DNA from: Pseudomonadota bacterium
Lineage (GTDB): Bacteria > Pseudomonadota > Gammaproteobacteria > Burkholderiales > Gallionellaceae
Reading direction: 5' to 3'
NCBI GenBank assembly: GCA_021848465.1
Contig: JAJZUP010000004.1
Coordinates: 62,001 to 126,000, forward strand
Length of the DNA: 64,000 nt
The translations under genes were made by a program, and so were the position numbers. Below, in pieces: positions 37,049 through 46,226 of the stretch (positions are counted from its first letter, which is position 1; each line of letters opens with the position of its first letter). The notes beneath the pieces are model-generated. The model ran no database searches and was not told the origin of the DNA. It saw only the letters and a program-made list of their open reading frames with translations.

Positions 37049-39247
37049 TCAATCTTTAAGCCGGAACACGCTTACCGATGTCGTCAGGCTCTGCGCTTCT
37101 TCCTCCAGCGATGTTGCTGCAGCCGTGGCTTGCTCCACCAGGGCGGCGTTCTGCTGGGTGACTTCATCCATCTGCATGATGGCCTGATTGACCTGCTCGA
37201 TGCCCTGGCTTTGCTCCGCCGAGGCGGCGCTGATCTCGGACATGATGTCGGTGACGTGTTTGACGGACCTGACGATTTCTTCCATGGTGTCGCCGGCATC
37301 GTTGACCAGCTTGGCTCCGACCCCGGTTTTTTCCACAGAGTTGTCGATCAGTTGCTTGATCTCCTTGGCGGCGGTAGCCGAGCGTTGCGCCAGGTTGCGC
37401 ACTTCGCTGGCAACCACGGCAAAGCCGCGGCCCTGTTCGCCAGCCCGTGCCGCTTCCACTGCGGCATTCAATGCGAGGATATTGGTCTGGAAAGCGATGC
37501 CGTCGATGACGCTGATGATGTCCACGATTTTGCGCGAGCTGTCGTCGATGTCGCCCATGGTGCCGATTACCTGCTGCATGATCTCGCCGCCTTTTTCGGC
37601 AACCGAGCTGGCCTTGCTCGCCAACTGGTTGGCTTGCCGGGCGTTGTCGGCGTTCTGTTTGACCGTGGCGGTGAGCTCTTCCATGCTGGCCGAGGTTTCT
37701 TCCAGACTGGAGGCCTGTTCTTCAGTACGTTGCGACAGGTCGGTGTTGCCCAGTGCAATTTCCTTGGCGGCGGTGCCGATCGAATCGACGGACGTTTTGA
37801 CTTCGCTGACCAGTTTCTGCAAGTTGTTCACGGTGGTGTTCATGGCGTCCTTGGTCTGGCTGAACAGGCCGGCATAGTCCTTGGTGATTGTTTGCGTCAG
37901 ATCGCCGTCCGCCAGGGCGCGGGCGACCCGTATGACATCGCGCAGACCGCTGTCGGTAATTTCCGAAAGCTCATTGATGTGCTGGCTGAGCGTCTTCATG
38001 AAGCCGGTCTTGCCGGACAAATCCAGGCGCTTGCTGAAATCGCCATTGACGGCGGCCCCGACCATGTCCTGCACTTCGCGCTGGATGGCCGCTTCCTGGG
38101 TGGCGTCGAGCCACTCCACCGAGGTGCCGAGGCGTTTGCCTTGCGCGTCGATCACCGGATTGGCGGTCAGGTTGAAGATACGCCCGCCAACAGTGATGGT
38201 GGTGCGGTAGGTGGTGTTAAGGCTTGAGACCATCTGGCGCTGGTGCTCCGGACGGGCGTGGAATACGTCGAAATGGCTACCCAGCACCTTGTCGGCGGCG
38301 AAATGCGGCAATTGTTTGCGGATGTCGCTTTCCGCATTGCGCAGCATGTCCAGTACGGACTGGTTGGCATAGATGATGTTGCCGGTATTGTCAGCGATCA
38401 TCACGCTGCCGGTTGCATTGTCGAGCGCTACCTTGATGCGCATGGTCTCTGCTGCAAGGAGGTGGTCTCTTTCGATTTGCGTCTTCAGGTTGGATTGCAT
38501 GGTTGCCATGGCGCTCAGCAGTTGTGCGGCTTCGTCGCTCCCGCGCGCATCAATGGCGCTCGACAGGTCTCCTTGGGCAATCTGGTTGGCTATCGCAGTG
38601 GCCTGGCGCAAAGGGCGTGTGACCAGGCGCTGCAGGATGAGTCTGATGGCAACCCCGAACAACAGTTGCAATGCGAGGATCAGGCCGACGGATGTCCATA
38701 GCAGGCCGGACATTTTTTCATTGTTGGCGGAAATGTCCAGGTCGATGACGGCGGCGCCATTGTGGTAGCCTTCAGGTACATCGTGGCAACTCAGGCAATT
38801 GGTTCCGCGAAAATCCTTGCTTGCCGTATACGGCACAATGCCGTGCAGCACATTGCCGTTGCGGCTGAACAATGCTTTTCCGTCATCCAGGGTTTGCGAT
38901 TCCATTGCGTCGGACGGTTGCTCTTCAGGCAAGCCGGGGCCGAACTGTTTTTGTACCAGTTTGTTGCGGATGATCCTGAGGGTCAGGACATGTTCGCTTG
39001 CGCCCATTTTGCTGATAAACAATTTGCGCTGCTCCGCATCGCCGATGATGCCGTTCAGCATGAGCATGTTGGCGCCGTTGATCACGCCGTCGGCAAGGGA
39101 TCTGATGGCCTCCTCCTCCCCGTGGTGATTGGCTTCCAGTTCATTGTTGTAGAACGCGACCGCGATAGCGATGCTCAGCAGCAGGAAAAAGGATTGCAGT
39201 GCGAATTGCACCTTGAGTGCAATATTTGGCCTTAAAAAACTCTTCAT
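37049..39247 (-). CDS. Methyl-accepting chemotaxis protein with periplasmic c-type haem motif
   Basis: 732 residues from the ATG at 39247 (MKSFLRPN), which has GGAGAG upstream; an earlier ATG at 39328 is possible. Membrane helix (about 11-33); periplasmic domain (about 34-182) of the DUF3365/Tll0287-like type with the haem-attachment motif CLSCH at 151-155; second helix (about 183-205); HAMP; PAS (about 290-400); then a long MCP signalling coiled coil with the hairpin tip ([20 protein letters not shown]). The covalent haem suggests redox or gas sensing, as for Geobacter haem chemoreceptors. No C-terminal CheR pentapeptide. Confidence 0.92.
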   Translation of the reverse strand: MKSFLRPNIALKVQFALQSFFLLLSIAIAVAFYNNELEANHHGEEEAIRSLADGVINGANMLMLNGIIGDAEQRKLFISKMGASEHVLTLRIIRNKLVQKQFGPGLPEEQPSDAMESQTLDDGKALFSRNGNVLHGIVPYTASKDFRGTNCLSCHDVPEGYHNGAAVIDLDISANNEKMSGLLWTSVGLILALQLLFGVAIRLILQRLVTRPLRQATAIANQIAQGDLSSAIDARGSDEAAQLLSAMATMQSNLKTQIERDHLLAAETMRIKVALDNATGSVMIADNTGNIIYANQSVLDMLRNAESDIRKQLPHFAADKVLGSHFDVFHARPEHQRQMVSSLNTTYRTTITVGGRIFNLTANPVIDAQGKRLGTSVEWLDATQEAAIQREVQDMVGAAVNGDFSKRLDLSGKTGFMKTLSQHINELSEITDSGLRDVIRVARALADGDLTQTITKDYAGLFSQTKDAMNTTVNNLQKLVSEVKTSVDSIGTAAKEIALGNTDLSQRTEEQASSLEETSASMEELTATVKQNADNARQANQLASKASSVAEKGGEIMQQVIGTMGDIDDSSRKIVDIISVIDGIAFQTNILALNAAVEAARAGEQGRGFAVVASEVRNLAQRSATAAKEIKQLIDNSVEKTGVGAKLVNDAGDTMEEIVRSVKHVTDIMSEISAASAEQSQGIEQVNQAIMQMDEVTQQNAALVEQATAAATSLEEEAQSLTTSVSVFRLKD

Positions 39248-39586
39248 CAGTTGGTTTCTCTCTCCATGGAGCAGCTTTTTATTATTGCTAGCGCGGGTCT
39301 TGTGTTGGTTGTAGCCGGCTAGTGTCAAATGCAGGGCTTTACATATGGCTGACGTCAGCGTCAGGAATGACCCTATACCTTATGGTGACCTGTTTCGTGT
39401 TTTGTGACTATCAGGAAATCTTGATATTTTTGTAGGGAGAAACCGATATGTAGGAATTTCCTTAGTGTCGCTATGTCATGTGCATGCGACGTCTGGAAAC
39501 TGAGAGGGAAGCCGGCCTCTTTTTGGGGAATCAATGCGCGAGGGAGTCTGTAAGCTGCGAGGTACGAATTAGTATTTGGATACGAG

Positions 39587-39796
39587 ATGCCAAAATTCAG
39601 TTTTCAGATCACCACACGCGATGGCAACAAGATACCGGCCATCCAGATTTTCGGCGCGGATATGGATGAAGCCGAAGCCAAGTTGCGACGCATGTACCGC
39701 TATTGCGAGATCAATCACGTCCGTGAAGCGGATGCCCTTAGAAAAACCTCCACTGTTCCCAATCTTGAAGACATCCTTGAGCTGATTTCCCACTGA
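39587..39796 (+). CDS. Small conserved-looking hypothetical protein
   Basis: 69 residues from the ATG at 39587 (MPKFSFQITTRDGNKIPAIQ). It has an alternating hydrophobic beta pattern at the N-terminus and a helix around residues 28-45 (DMDEAEAKLRRMYRYCE), and no signal peptide or membrane helix. The composition looks like coding sequence rather than chance. I do not recognise the family. The preceding 258 bp (39329-39586) hold the divergent promoters of this gene and the chemoreceptor; I see no clear boxes. Confidence 0.55.
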   Translation: MPKFSFQITTRDGNKIPAIQIFGADMDEAEAKLRRMYRYCEINHVREADALRKTSTVPNLEDILELISH

Positions 39797-39910
39797 TCGG
39801 TTTACATCTGATCCAGCTGCGATTGGCTGAGCCCGCAAGTGGCCCGGCGGCAGATATTATCCCTACAGGTCAATTGGGTTTGTGCTTGTCGCCTTTGGTT
39901 AAGTCTGGGT

Positions 39911-39916
39911 TAAAAT
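39911..39916 (+). promoter_or_regulatory. Possible -10 box upstream of the GGDEF-EAL gene
   Basis: TAAAAT at 39911-39916 with a weak TTGTCG at 39886-39891 (19-bp spacing), about 70 bp before the gene. Weak evidence. Confidence 0.35.
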
Positions 39917-39984
39917 GCTTTCCGGGAGCTACAAAACAACAAGATATATTCCCCGCGCAACAAGGGAATGTGTAGGAGGAGCGT

Positions 39985-42900
39985 ATTAATAAGCCGGTGT
40001 TCAATTCTGGCCGCGTGTATGCGGCCATGGCTATACTCATGCTGTCTTGCCTTGCTGCAGCGGCTTGGGGAGTCTCTACGCTTATTTACAACTTTCGCAT
40101 CAATGAACTGATTCGCCTGGAAAAAGCCGATGTGCAGCAGGATGCCAAAGCGCTTTCTGCGAATATCGCCAGTAATCTCCGGATGCTGCATGGCATTGCG
40201 ACGCTGGTGGCGAATTTTCCCGAGGTCGGCAAAACGCTCTCCCGTCACGATGTACCCGACTTGGCATCGCGCTTGCCGTCACAGCAATTGAAAAAAGACT
40301 GGTCTGGCGATACCAGGCTGCGTGCCCTCAGCCTGCAACTGAAACTGGCGTCCACTTCGCTTGCCGCGGATGTGATTTATATCCTGAATACAGCCGGTGA
40401 CTGTATCGCTTCGAGCAATATTGACCAGGCAGATAGCCTCATCGGGACCAATTATGCCGGCCGGGAGTATTTCCGGGATGCGATGAAGGGGCTACAGGGC
40501 CAGCAATATGCGATGGGGAGGGTGAGCCATATCCCTGGCTTGTTCTTCAGTACCCCGGTATATCGGCACGGGAAAATTATTGGGGTGGCGGCGGCCAAGG
40601 TCAATCTGGACAGCCTGGCGTATTGGGTAAATCAGAGCAACGCCTTTATCAGCGACCGCTATGGCGTGGTGATCATGGCAACGGATCCGCGTTTGCTGAT
40701 GCACGCGCTGAAAAACGGAAAAATAGCCGAGCTATCCGAGCAGCAGCGCCTGGAGCGCTATGCGATCAAGGATTTCCCGCTGCTGGATATTTCCCCGGCG
40801 CCCGAAGGGCGTGATGTCGTGTCCTTGACTCTGGGCGAAGAGGTGACGCCCCTGTTGCTCAAGGAGCAGCAAATGGGGGAAGGGAAGCTCAAGGTTCATT
40901 ATTACTACAAGTTGACTTCGATCGCGCAGATCAAGCGCGATCGCTGGAACTACTTCTTCTGGATGTTTTCGACAGTTGTTCTGGTATTGCTCCTGATTGC
41001 GGCACGCATGGCATATGTTCGTGCACGCCGCAGGGGGGAGCTCAAATTGCAGCGGCAATTGCAGTTCGCGCAGGCGCTCAACAAGATTGCCGATGCCCTG
41101 GTCGAGCAGGACGAGCCGGAGATCATTCTGGAGCGCACGGCGCAGTATACCGGCGAGGTGCTGGGGGCTGACCGCGCGCTGATCTACGATATTTCTTTTA
41201 GCAAGCACCATGCCGCAGCGTTGAGCGAATGGCTCAATCCGGCCTGTGCCGGGATTACCCCGACCAAGGGCACCTATCCGCTGGAAATTTTCATCGGCGG
41301 CACGCGCGAGATGTTTCGCACGCAAAGCTGGCTTTTCAGCCATGCCGATGCGATCAACCCGCATCTGATTGAGGATGGCTCCGGGGCTATCCTGCATGGA
41401 CAGATGCAGATCAAGAGCCTGTTATGGTATCCGTTCAGCTTTCATGCCGAGGGCTATTATTTGCTGGTGTTGAACCAGATCGGAGCGCGCAAGGAGTGGA
41501 GTGCGGAAGAGATAACATTCCTTGATTCGGTTGGACATGAAGTCGGAATTGCGCTGGAGAAAATCCGGCTGCTCTCGGAACGTTCCGTCGTGGAAAACAG
41601 CTTGCGTATTGCTGCCACGGCTTTTGAAGCACAGGAGGGCATGGTGATTACGGATGCCGATGGCGTGATACTCCGCGTCAACAGCGCTTTCTCCGAGATT
41701 ACCGGCTATGCCTCGGACGAAGTGATTGGCAAAAGGCCCAATGTGGTCCGCTCGGGCAGGCACGATGCAGCTTTTTATACTGCCATGTGGGAGAGCGTGC
41801 GCAACTCAGGAACCTGGTCGGGTGAAATCTGGAACCGGCGCAAGAGCGGGGAAATCTATCCGGAGCACCTGGTGATTACGGCGGTACGTGATGGCGACGG
41901 TCGCATCACCAACTATGTCGGGACTTTCAACGACATCACTGAGCGCAAGGCAGCTGCCGATGAAATCCGCAACCTGGCGTTTTACGACCTGTTGACTGGC
42001 TTGCCGAATCGCCGCCTGCTGATGGACAGGTTGCAGCACAGCCTGGTGTCCGCCGAGCGGAACAAGCGCGGCAGCGCACTGATGTTTATTGACCTGGATA
42101 ACTTCAAGACCCTGAACGATACGCTCGGTCACGACATGGGCGACTTGCTGCTGCAGCAGGTCGCACGGCGTCTGGGCGATTGCGTGCGTGAGGTCGACAC
42201 GGTTGCCCGTCTGGGGGGCGACGAGTTCGTGGTGATGCTGGAGGGATTGGGCGAGCACGAGCTTGAGGTGGCCGCCAATGCGCGCGCGGTTGGCGAGAAA
42301 ATACTGAATGCATTGAATGCCTCTTATGCATTGGGTTCGCACGATTATCACAGCACTCCGAGCATTGGCGTTACCCTGTTTCATGACGCGTCGGTCAACA
42401 TCGAAGGCTTGTTCAAGCAGGCCGACATTGCGATGTACCAGGCCAAGAAAGCCGGGCGTAATACCCTGCGCTTCTTTGATCCGGAGATGCAACGAAGCCT
42501 GGACAGCGCTGCAGCCCTGGAGCATGAATTACGCAGAGCAATCCAGGATAACCAGTTGCGCTTGTACTACCAGATGCAGGTTGATGAGCAGTTGCGTCCC
42601 ACCGGGGTTGAAGCATTGATACGCTGGCTGCATCCAGAACGCGGCATCGTCATGCCGGGCCAGTTTATTCCGCTCGCAGAAGAGTGCGGGTTGATTTCGG
42701 TGATCGGACACTGGGTTCTGGATACAGCCTGTGCCCAGATCAAGGCTTGGGAGCAGCGCGAGCGGATGAAGGATCTGGTATTGTCGATCAATGTGAGCGC
42801 CAAGCAGTTTCGCCAACTTGGGTTTGCCGAGCAGGTCGGAGATGTCGTCCGGCGTCACGGCATCAATCCTGCCTTGCTGAAGCTGGAGCTGACTGAAAGC

Positions 42901-43269
42901 TTGCTGCTGGAAGATGTCGACAGCGTGATCGCAGTCATGAAGCAGCTGAATGAGTTGAATATCCGGTTTTCACTGGATGACTTCGGTACCGGTTATTCTT
43001 CGCTGCAGTACCTGAAAAAACTTCCGCTGGATCAACTCAAGATCGACCAGTCCTTCACTCGTGACATTACGACGGACAATAACGACCAGGCGATCGTCGA
43101 AACCATTATCGCGATGGCGAAGAGCCTTAATCTGGGGGTCATTGCCGAAGGGGTGGAAACCTCCGAGCAGCAGGAATTGTTGCGTGCGAAGGGGTGCCGC
43201 CAGTATCAGGGGTATCTGTTCAGCAAGCCTGTGCCAGTGGAACAATTGGAAGCATTGCTGGTGGCCTGA
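39985..43269 (+). CDS. Cache-GAF-PAS-GGDEF-EAL bifunctional c-di-GMP protein
   Basis: About 1094 residues if translation starts at ATT 39985, or 1090 from GTG 39997. The only strong ribosome site, AGGAGG at 39974-39979, is 5 nt before ATT and 17 nt before GTG, and an in-frame TAG at 39973 excludes earlier starts. Order (GTG numbering): helix (6-30), periplasmic Cache (31-310, YILNTAGDCIASS, GTNYAGREYF), helix (about 312-335), GAF (360-530), PAS (540-650), GGDEF at 740-744 with I-site REVD, and EAL with Glu872 in GVEALIRW plus INVSAKQF, LDDFGTGYSSL, KIDQSF and AEGVET. Both catalytic domains look intact. Confidence 0.9.
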   Translation: MNKPVFNSGRVYAAMAILMLSCLAAAAWGVSTLIYNFRINELIRLEKADVQQDAKALSANIASNLRMLHGIATLVANFPEVGKTLSRHDVPDLASRLPSQQLKKDWSGDTRLRALSLQLKLASTSLAADVIYILNTAGDCIASSNIDQADSLIGTNYAGREYFRDAMKGLQGQQYAMGRVSHIPGLFFSTPVYRHGKIIGVAAAKVNLDSLAYWVNQSNAFISDRYGVVIMATDPRLLMHALKNGKIAELSEQQRLERYAIKDFPLLDISPAPEGRDVVSLTLGEEVTPLLLKEQQMGEGKLKVHYYYKLTSIAQIKRDRWNYFFWMFSTVVLVLLLIAARMAYVRARRRGELKLQRQLQFAQALNKIADALVEQDEPEIILERTAQYTGEVLGADRALIYDISFSKHHAAALSEWLNPACAGITPTKGTYPLEIFIGGTREMFRTQSWLFSHADAINPHLIEDGSGAILHGQMQIKSLLWYPFSFHAEGYYLLVLNQIGARKEWSAEEITFLDSVGHEVGIALEKIRLLSERSVVENSLRIAATAFEAQEGMVITDADGVILRVNSAFSEITGYASDEVIGKRPNVVRSGRHDAAFYTAMWESVRNSGTWSGEIWNRRKSGEIYPEHLVITAVRDGDGRITNYVGTFNDITERKAAADEIRNLAFYDLLTGLPNRRLLMDRLQHSLVSAERNKRGSALMFIDLDNFKTLNDTLGHDMGDLLLQQVARRLGDCVREVDTVARLGGDEFVVMLEGLGEHELEVAANARAVGEKILNALNASYALGSHDYHSTPSIGVTLFHDASVNIEGLFKQADIAMYQAKKAGRNTLRFFDPEMQRSLDSAAALEHELRRAIQDNQLRLYYQMQVDEQLRPTGVEALIRWLHPERGIVMPGQFIPLAEECGLISVIGHWVLDTACAQIKAWEQRERMKDLVLSINVSAKQFRQLGFAEQVGDVVRRHGINPALLKLELTESLLLEDVDSVIAVMKQLNELNIRFSLDDFGTGYSSLQYLKKLPLDQLKIDQSFTRDITTDNNDQAIVETIIAMAKSLNLGVIAEGVETSEQQELLRAKGCRQYQGYLFSKPVPVEQLEALLVA

Positions 43270-43365
43270 ACCGCGCAGGGCTTGCTCCCACTTTTCGGCA
43301 CCGGAAAATGAGGGTAGACTTAGGCTTGTTAAAAGATGTAAGTCCGGAGAGAGTGGAGGGTCATC

Positions 43366-43749
43366 ATGGCTGCCATTTCAAATTTGAACAATTCCAATGT
43401 CGGTAACGCAAATGGCGTTAACCAGTCCGCCTATGTGCGGAAAGGGTATAGCACGGTCGTGGCCTCCGAGGAGCGCCATGCCCAGCAACGCGAAGTGGTC
43501 AAGGACTCATCATTCGTAAAGATTTCTGAGCGGGCAAAGGAAATGCGCGAAGCCGAGGCGCAGCGTAATGCCAGCAAGCCCAATCAGGACGAGGAGAAGG
43601 CGCATATCGAGCGCGTGAAGGAGTACCACCAGACGGATGCAATGGTGCTGGAGCGGCGCGCGCAGGATACCAAGGTCGAAGAGCGCGTGAACGAGGCGCG
43701 CCATAAGTCGGACGAGGAGTTTGCCAAGCGCATCAACGTCACGGCTTGA
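43366..43749 (+). CDS. Small charged hypothetical protein
   Basis: 127 residues from ATG 43366 with a GGAGG at 43355-43359. The first 35 residues are polar and Asn-rich (NLNNSNVGNANGVNQS). The rest is one long, highly charged amphipathic helix or coiled coil (SERAKEMREAEAQRNASK ... ERRAQDTKVEERVNEARHK). No signal peptide, no membrane segment and no family I recognise. It is followed by a strong terminator at 43827, so it is likely transcribed alone or as the last gene after the GGDEF-EAL gene. Confidence 0.6.
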   Translation: MAAISNLNNSNVGNANGVNQSAYVRKGYSTVVASEERHAQQREVVKDSSFVKISERAKEMREAEAQRNASKPNQDEEKAHIERVKEYHQTDAMVLERRAQDTKVEERVNEARHKSDEEFAKRINVTA

Positions 43750-43826
43750 GCTTGTAATGAGGCCGTAAGAATTGCCCATTACAATACGTTCCGATCGATA
43801 GATCACAGTTTCTCCTCTACATATTC

Positions 43827-43854
43827 CGGGCGTCACCTGACGCCCGTTTTTTTT
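43827..43854 (+). terminator. Rho-independent terminator
   Basis: A perfect 9-bp stem CGGGCGTCA / TGACGCCCG with a 2-nt loop is followed by eight T residues (43847-43854). Confidence 0.93.
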
Positions 43855-43921
43855 GCGTTGTTTTCCTGTTTGTGCAGGAAATGCCAGGTTTGCTGCAGTT
43901 CCGTTTAAGGTATCCGGGGTT

Positions 43922-43930
43922 TGCTATAAT
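43922..43930 (+). promoter_or_regulatory. Extended -10 promoter upstream of the HD-GYP gene
   Basis: TGCTATAAT (TATAAT 43925-43930) lies 44 bp before the start codon and just after the terminator of the preceding gene. No good -35 box. It is the same nine bases as in front of tRNA-Leu. Confidence 0.6.
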
Positions 43931-43973
43931 CCACGCATAAGGTGTGAATTCCGCAGAACCTACTGGATAACCG

Positions 43974-45176
43974 ATGATCAAGCGCATACGCAGCGACCAA
44001 CTCCGGCCAGGCATGTATATCCAGGACCTGAATTGCGGCTGGATGGAGCACCCGTTTGCGTTCAATGCATTCCGGGTGGATGACGATAAAAAAATCCAGC
44101 AAATCATTGCTACCGGGATTCGCGAGCTGTATATCGATTCGTCCCGCGGACTGGACGTGGAAAACGCTCAGACCCACGATGAATTCCATGCGGAACTGAA
44201 CCAGAAAATCCATGCGCTGGCGGAAAACCATGAGGTAAAGCCGCATGTGGTGCCCCTGAGCGAAGAGGTCAAGGTGGCGCAGCATGTGCACCATGATGCC
44301 CACAAGGTGGTGCATCATCTGATGTCGGACATTCGCATGGGCCGGCAGATCGAAATGGCCGACACCTCGCCGGTAGTCGAGAGCATTACCGATTCCATTC
44401 TGCGCAACAAGGATGCATTCCTCAGCCTGGCACGCATCAAGCGCAAGGACGAGTACACTTTCCAGCACTCGGTTAGCGTATGTGCTTTGCTGGTGGCATT
44501 TACCCGGTCGCTGGATTATGAAAGGGCGGTCATCCTGGAGGCAGGGACCGGCGGTCTGCTGCACGACATCGGCAAAATGAAGGTGCCGGACTCGATCCTG
44601 AACAAGCCGGCCCCGCTCACCGATGAGGAATTCGTGGTGATGCGTTCCCACGCCGAAATCGGGCGCGAGCTGCTGGAGCACACTCCGGGCGTGCCGGAGA
44701 CGGCGATCATCATTACCGGGCAGCACCACGAGCGCTTTGATGGCACTGGCTATCCCGGCAGGCTGAAGGAAAAGCAGATTTCGCCCTTGGGGCAGATGGC
44801 TTCGATTGTGGATGTTTATGACGCGCTGACCTCAAACCGCATATACCACAAGGGCATGGAGCCGACTGCCGCATTGAAAAAGCTGTTTGAGTGGAGCAAG
44901 TTCCACTTTAACGCCGAACTGGTTGAGCGCTTCATCTGCCTGATCGGCATTTATCCGGTGGGGACTTTAGTCAAGCTGGAAAGCGAGATGCTGGCGGTGG
45001 TGATCAGCCCTGGACAAGGAAGCTTGCTGCGCCCGCTGGTGCGAGTGGTGTTTGACATCCAGCGGGGACAACCCTTGATGACCCCCTACGATATTGACCT
45101 GGAGGCGAAAACGGATAGCATCGTGCAGTATGAGTCTCCGCTGCAATGGGGCATCGACCAGTACAAATACCTATGA
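43974..45176 (+). CDS. HD-GYP domain c-di-GMP phosphodiesterase (with DUF3391)
   Basis: 400 residues. The N-terminal DUF3391-type region (about 1-60, LRPGMYIQDLNCGWMEHPF) is typical of a large class of HD-GYP proteins. The catalytic domain (about 135-320) has all key motifs: LLHDIGKMKVP, MRSHAEIG, QHHERFDGTGYP and VDVYDALTSNR. It should hydrolyse c-di-GMP. Its stop overlaps the start of the MotB-like gene by ATGA, so the two proteins are made together, which suggests local control of a motor by c-di-GMP. Confidence 0.93.
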   Translation: MIKRIRSDQLRPGMYIQDLNCGWMEHPFAFNAFRVDDDKKIQQIIATGIRELYIDSSRGLDVENAQTHDEFHAELNQKIHALAENHEVKPHVVPLSEEVKVAQHVHHDAHKVVHHLMSDIRMGRQIEMADTSPVVESITDSILRNKDAFLSLARIKRKDEYTFQHSVSVCALLVAFTRSLDYERAVILEAGTGGLLHDIGKMKVPDSILNKPAPLTDEEFVVMRSHAEIGRELLEHTPGVPETAIIITGQHHERFDGTGYPGRLKEKQISPLGQMASIVDVYDALTSNRIYHKGMEPTAALKKLFEWSKFHFNAELVERFICLIGIYPVGTLVKLESEMLAVVISPGQGSLLRPLVRVVFDIQRGQPLMTPYDIDLEAKTDSIVQYESPLQWGIDQYKYL

Positions 45177-45955
45177 TCAAACGATCGAGCCAACGTCCTG
45201 ATGATGGCCACCTGGATCGGTGGCTGGTGTCTTATGCGGACTTCATCACGCTGTTGTTTGCGTTTTTCGTGGTGATGTATTCCATCTCTTCGGTAAACGA
45301 AGCCAAGTACAAGTTGTTCAGTGATTCCATCCGTTATGCGCTGACCTTATCCCCGGGTCCGAATGCAAGCTTTTCGCCCTCTAGCCCGACTGTAATCCAG
45401 CTGAATTCCGGAAGGCAGCAGACCATCCTGCTGAATCAAGTGCTGGTGGATAAACGCACTGCCGAACTGGGCAAACAGCAGCGCAAGATTGAAGAAAACA
45501 TGAAAAGGCTCGCGGCCAGCCTGCGCAAGGTAATGGAACCGCTGATCCTGGACGACAAGGTGCAGATTTCAGTCAACAAGCGCGGCGTGGTGGTGGACAT
45601 CAGTGCAACCACGCTGTTTGCCTCGGCTGATGCAACCTTGCAGCCGAGCTCAATCCCGGTGTTGCGCGCGGTGGCAGACATCCTGGGCAAGGAGGAAGAG
45701 CCGATTGAGGTCGAAGGGCATACCGACGACATTCCGATTGCCACGCCCCAGTTTCCTTCGAACTGGGAGTTGTCCTCGGTGCGCGCCAGCAGCGTGGCCC
45801 GGGTGCTGATGGAGAGCGGGATACCTGAGCAACGCCTGTCGGTGGTCGGCCTGGCTTCGAATATGCCGCTGGTGCCGAATACCAGCGCAAGCAATCGTTC
45901 CCGCAACCGGCGCGTTTCGATCACCATAGCTTCGCCCAACCTGGAGCGTGACTAG
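45173..45955 (+). CDS. motB: MotB-like flagellar motor/OmpA-domain protein
   Basis: 260 residues from the ATG at 45173. A single helix (about 18-41) carries the stator signature YADFITLLFAFFVVMYSISS, with Asp23 as the expected proton-carrying residue. A coiled/plug region follows, then an OmpA-like peptidoglycan-binding domain (about 125-250, VEVEGHTDDIPI, NWELSSVRASSVARVL, NRSRNRRVSI). No MotA gene adjoins it, so it may be a MotD-type or accessory stator protein. The TAG stop coincides with the left end of the palindromic element at 45955, so the last residues may have been altered by the insertion. Confidence 0.88.
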   Translation: MIKRSSQRPDDGHLDRWLVSYADFITLLFAFFVVMYSISSVNEAKYKLFSDSIRYALTLSPGPNASFSPSSPTVIQLNSGRQQTILLNQVLVDKRTAELGKQQRKIEENMKRLAASLRKVMEPLILDDKVQISVNKRGVVVDISATTLFASADATLQPSSIPVLRAVADILGKEEEPIEVEGHTDDIPIATPQFPSNWELSSVRASSVARVLMESGIPEQRLSVVGLASNMPLVPNTSASNRSRNRRVSITIASPNLERD

Positions 45956-46221
45956 GGCGTGTTAACACTAATTTCGCGTCTGCGACGAGGGCGACTGGGG
46001 ATGTCCTCCGCGAAGCAGGACGCGCCGTAGTGCAAGCGACTACAAGCGGCTTGCGACAAAGGAGGGCGCCCCAGTCGCCCCGTCTCGAAGGGTTGCCGCG
46101 AGAAGGTCGCGTCTGCGGCGTTGCAACCCTTGCGAATGGAACAACCATTCGCTACGGCTTGCGCCTTGCATCCACAACCTTCTCGTGGCAACGCAGGCGT
46201 GAAATTAGGGTTAACACGCCC
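45955..46221. mobile_element. MITE-like palindromic element with TA target duplication
   Basis: 267 bp bounded by inverted ends. GGGCGTGTTAACACTAATTT at 45955 matches the reverse complement of the right end (GGGCGTGTTAACCCTAATTT) and continues to CGCGTCTGCG / CACGCCTGCG, about 27 of 30 bases. Both sides are flanked by TA (45953-45954 and 46222-46223), the target duplication of IS630/mariner-type elements. Two further inner inverted repeats are visible: GGGCGACTGGGG (45989) with CCCCAGTCGCCC (46068-46079), and GTTGCCGCGAGAAGGT with ACCTTCTCGTGGCAAC. No coding capacity. It inserted at the stop codon of the MotB-like gene. Confidence 0.8.
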
Positions 46222-46226
46222 TAGCG

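Noticed and set aside
37034-38227. 397-residue plus-strand frame with Gly/Asp/His-rich sequence
   Set aside because: Antisense of the chemoreceptor coiled coil; repetitive composition comes from the opposite strand.
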